Below, one piece after another: positions 13,914 through 15,819 of a DNA stretch of 15,819 bases. The notes beneath the pieces were generated by a model, which saw nothing but the letters and a program-made list of their open reading frames with translations, did not search any database and was not told the origin of the DNA. The position numbers were made by a program, and so were the translations under genes. Numbering within the stretch: the first letter of the stretch is position 1; the number at the start of each line of letters is the position of its first letter. The stretch spans positions 1 through 15,819 of the forward strand of contig JAGVGS010000056.1 in assembly GCA_020057015.1 (NCBI GenBank), read 5' to 3'. This stretch comes from Candidatus Omnitrophota bacterium. GTDB taxonomy: Bacteria; Omnitrophota; Gorgyraeia; Aquiviventales; Aquiviventaceae.

Positions 13914-15443
13914 TTGGAATGCGTGAGGAGCGTTGCTAAGAGCGCGTTCGCTGAGCGCGTGGCCGCCAGCGTCGAGCTGCTGGAGGCGATTCAGGCGGAT
14001 CGCGGGTTGCTGGCCCAGCTGCCTGAGGAGGCGGCCATTCGGCTGCTGACTGCCGCTGGAAAAGTGTCCAGGCCGGAGCGGGCTGGACAAGAGCAGCTCT
14101 GGAGGGCGCGGCAGCGCAAGCGGCAAGAGCAGCGTCGCGCGCAGTTCGAGGCTGTTCAGCGTCAGCTGGATACGACGGAGATTCGCCGGCAGCGGCAGCG
14201 GGCAGTCTTCCCGACACCGCCGCCCCCGGCCGCGATCGCGGCTCCCACGCCCCAGCTCTCGTCCGCACCGCCTATCGAACTCAGCGAGCCGTTGGACTGT
14301 TATATCTGCAAATATCCCTACCGGCAGGTGCATGCTTTCTATGACTGGCTCTGTCCGACGTGCGCAGCGTTTAATTGGCACAAGCGGCATCAAACCGCGG
14401 ACCTATCCGGCCGCGTGGCCCTCGTGACCGGGGCGCGGGTGAAAATCGGCTACCAGGCGGCCATCAAGCTGCTGCGGGCCGGCGCGCGGGTCATCGCGCT
14501 GACCCGGTTTCCCAAGGATGCCGTGGCGCGCTATGCCCAGGAGCCGGATTTTGGCGTCTGGGCAGACCGCCTGGAGGTGTACGGGCTTGATCTGCGCCAT
14601 ACGCCGAGCGTGGAGGTCTTTGCCGCGCATCTGAAGACGGCCTATGACCGCCTCGATTTTCTTCTCAATAACGCCTGCCAGACGGTGCGCCGCCCGCCGG
14701 ATTTCTATCAGCATCTCATGGAGGGGGAAACCCAGCCGCTGGAAGCGCTGCCGCGTGAGGCGCGTCGAGTCCTAGCACAGCAGGAGACCTTGCGCAGCCA
14801 GAGCCGGCTGTTGGCGCCTGAGGCGCGGATGCGCGGGTTACAGCAATCGGCCGCCCTGTCACAACTGCCCTTGCTTGACGGGGAAGGTGAGCGGGGCCAC
14901 CAACTGTTCCCGGCCGGCCAGCTGGACGCTGATTTACAGCAGATCGACTTGCGCAAGCACAATAGCTGGCGGTTGCCGCTGGCCGAGGTGTCGGCCATCG
15001 AGCTGCTCGAGGTGCACCTGGTGAACGCGGTGGCCCCCTTTATCCTGAACGCGCGGCTGAAACCCTTGATGCTTCGGTATCCCTCGCGGGATAAGCACAT
15101 CGTGAATGTCTCGGCGATGGAAGGGCAGTTTTATCGCGCCCGCAAGACGGATAAACATCCGCATACGAACATGGCGAAGGCGTCGCTCAATATGATGACG
15201 CGCACCTCGGCGGCGGATTACATCAACGACGGGATTCACATGAACAGCGTGGATACCGGATGGATCACGGATGAAGACCCATCCGAGCTAGCGGAGCGCA
15301 AGCGAGTGACGCAGGGGTTTCACCCGCCGCTGGACCATGTGGATGCCGCGGCGCGCATTTGCGACCCGATCTTTTCCGGGTTCTTGACCGGGGAGCATGT
15401 GTGGGGCCAGTTTCTGAAGGATTACCGGCCCACGCGGTGGTAA
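13914..15443 (+). CDS. SDR-family oxidoreductase with N-terminal four-Cys motif and atypical active site
   Basis: The protein is about 509 aa if started at TTG 13914. Residues 1-125 are helical, Arg/Gln-rich and end in a Pro/Ala linker. A zinc-knuckle-like motif follows: CYIC (129/132) and CPTC (147/150). The Rossmann fold then starts with TGARVKIGYQ (near 172) and has DLR and the NNA motif (252). A roughly 110-residue insert sits before VSAMEG (Ser400). The usual YxxxK is replaced by TNMAK (Thr418, Lys422); Tyr407 in FYRARK could substitute. It is a long, atypical SDR; substrate unknown, NAD(P) use inferred from the fold. The start is uncertain: TTG 13914 with GGGGAAG ten bases upstream, GTG 13923, or ATG 13881 overlapping the upstream gene. 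The context links it to the two small genes, not to the cytochromes. Confidence 0.8.
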   Translation: MECVRSVAKSAFAERVAASVELLEAIQADRGLLAQLPEEAAIRLLTAAGKVSRPERAGQEQLWRARQRKRQEQRRAQFEAVQRQLDTTEIRRQRQRAVFPTPPPPAAIAAPTPQLSSAPPIELSEPLDCYICKYPYRQVHAFYDWLCPTCAAFNWHKRHQTADLSGRVALVTGARVKIGYQAAIKLLRAGARVIALTRFPKDAVARYAQEPDFGVWADRLEVYGLDLRHTPSVEVFAAHLKTAYDRLDFLLNNACQTVRRPPDFYQHLMEGETQPLEALPREARRVLAQQETLRSQSRLLAPEARMRGLQQSAALSQLPLLDGEGERGHQLFPAGQLDADLQQIDLRKHNSWRLPLAEVSAIELLEVHLVNAVAPFILNARLKPLMLRYPSRDKHIVNVSAMEGQFYRARKTDKHPHTNMAKASLNMMTRTSAADYINDGIHMNSVDTGWITDEDPSELAERKRVTQGFHPPLDHVDAAARICDPIFSGFLTGEHVWGQFLKDYRPTRW

Positions 15444-15523
15444 ACCTCCTCAGTTAAGTGATTTTAAGCAAGTTTGTCGACGGTGAAAAGAGCCCTCCCC
15501 GCGAAAAAAGTTTGCTTGTCATA

Positions 15524-15551
15524 TTGACCTTCAGTGCTGAGCCGCTAGAAT
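15524..15551 (+). promoter_or_regulatory. Sigma70-type promoter
   Basis: TTGACC (15524-15529) and TAGAAT (15546-15551) are 16 bases apart and lie about 30 bases before the ATG at 15581. Together with the A/T-rich flank after the SDR gene this is the best promoter match in the window. Confidence 0.5.
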
Positions 15552-15580
15552 AGCCCTACTTCTCATCAACGAGGCTTCCG

Positions 15581-15819
15581 ATGCGATCTGGTTGTCACGC
15601 CACCTGCTCTGGTCCAGGCCCGTGGGCGCTGCTCTTGAGCGCTTTCGTGCTGGTGAGCGCTGGCTTGTGGAGCGGCGCCCCCGCTGCGGGCGCCGAAACC
15701 TCCTCGGCGTTTCAAGAAGTGGTCGAGCGGCTCTATCGGCTCGGGCGGGATTATCGGCAGGCCGGGCAGTGGGTGGAAGCGGAGCGCGAGCTACAGCGCG
15801 CGCGGCGGCTTGATCCATA
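15581..15819 (+). CDS. Secreted helical (TPR-like) protein, N-terminal fragment (3' end outside window)
   Basis: The frame is open from the ATG at 15581 to the window edge (79 codons visible). GAGG (15571-15574) is six bases upstream and a good promoter precedes it. The protein starts with a signal peptide (WALLLSAFVLVSAGLW, cleavage near PAAGA). An amphipathic helical region follows (FQEVVERLYRLGRDY, then WVEAERELQRARRLDP). The spacing of Ala, Tyr, Leu and the closing LDP resembles the first tetratricopeptide-type repeat. It is a likely exported scaffold or interaction protein; the function cannot be told from this fragment. Confidence 0.7.
   Translation, partial: MRSGCHATCSGPGPWALLLSAFVLVSAGLWSGAPAAGAETSSAFQEVVERLYRLGRDYRQAGQWVEAERELQRARRLDP

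Noticed and set aside
15465..15520. Terminator after the SDR gene
   Set aside because: Only a 6-bp AAGCAA/TTGCTT pairing with a long loop is visible; no GC-rich stem with a T tract.
1..15819. CRISPR arrays, tRNA or rRNA genes, riboswitches
   Set aside because: No regular direct repeats with spacers, no tRNA-like cloverleaf and no rRNA signature were noticed; the intergenic gaps are too short for most structured RNAs. A covariance-model scan was not possible.

Overview
This is a GC-rich, densely packed window in which every supportable gene lies on the + strand. Several translated products carry CXXCH heme c motifs. Signal peptides, lipoprotein signals and a beta-barrel outer-membrane protein indicate a Gram-negative (diderm) bacterium. 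The style (triheme c7 domains, doubled-CXXCH cytochromes, NHL propeller, ResB) is that of metal-, mineral- or syntrophy-associated anaerobes such as Desulfuromonadota, Nitrospirota, Acidobacteriota or Methylomirabilota. I cannot choose among these from the sequence alone.

Layout. Positions 1-276 hold the 3' end of a multiheme cytochrome gene, followed by a 13-bp hairpin (299-330) that looks like a terminator. From 351 to 13397 there is one probable operon of twelve genes joined by stop/start overlaps or gaps of 27 nt or less. It opens with a palindrome (351-370) and a small zinc-ribbon/HTH protein that looks like the DNA-binding end of an IS1595-type transposase without its catalytic domain. 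Then come a lipoprotein triheme c7 cytochrome, a secreted triheme c7 cytochrome, a 671-aa outer-membrane barrel, a six-bladed NHL propeller protein, an approximately 12-heme secreted cytochrome, and a 1034-aa heptaheme mosaic protein with cysteine-rich repeats, PKD domains and a carboxypeptidase-regulatory-like domain. Next are ResB (cytochrome c maturation), a two-TM HAMP-like protein, a membrane-anchored heptaheme cytochrome, a second two-TM HAMP-like protein, and a small diheme cytochrome.

Working model (inference): this is an extracellular electron transfer system. The anchored heptaheme protein would carry electrons from the inner membrane into the periplasm. The triheme c7 proteins would pass them to a porin-cytochrome assembly at the outer membrane, and the large PKD cytochrome would display hemes outside the cell. 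ResB would help attach the many hemes (35 CXXCH plus one CX3CH in the whole window). The two output-less HAMP-like proteins have no obvious role in known conduits.

After 13397 the content changes. A possible promoter (13427-13455) precedes a three-gene group: a 67-aa two-helix membrane protein, a 61-aa conserved-looking small protein, and an unusual SDR oxidoreductase with a four-cysteine zinc-knuckle-like motif and a replaced catalytic tyrosine. A good sigma70-type promoter (15524-15551) then precedes a secreted, probably helical or TPR-like protein that runs off the end of the window. There is no stretch above 300 bases without a gene. I see no tRNA, rRNA, CRISPR array or intact mobile element.
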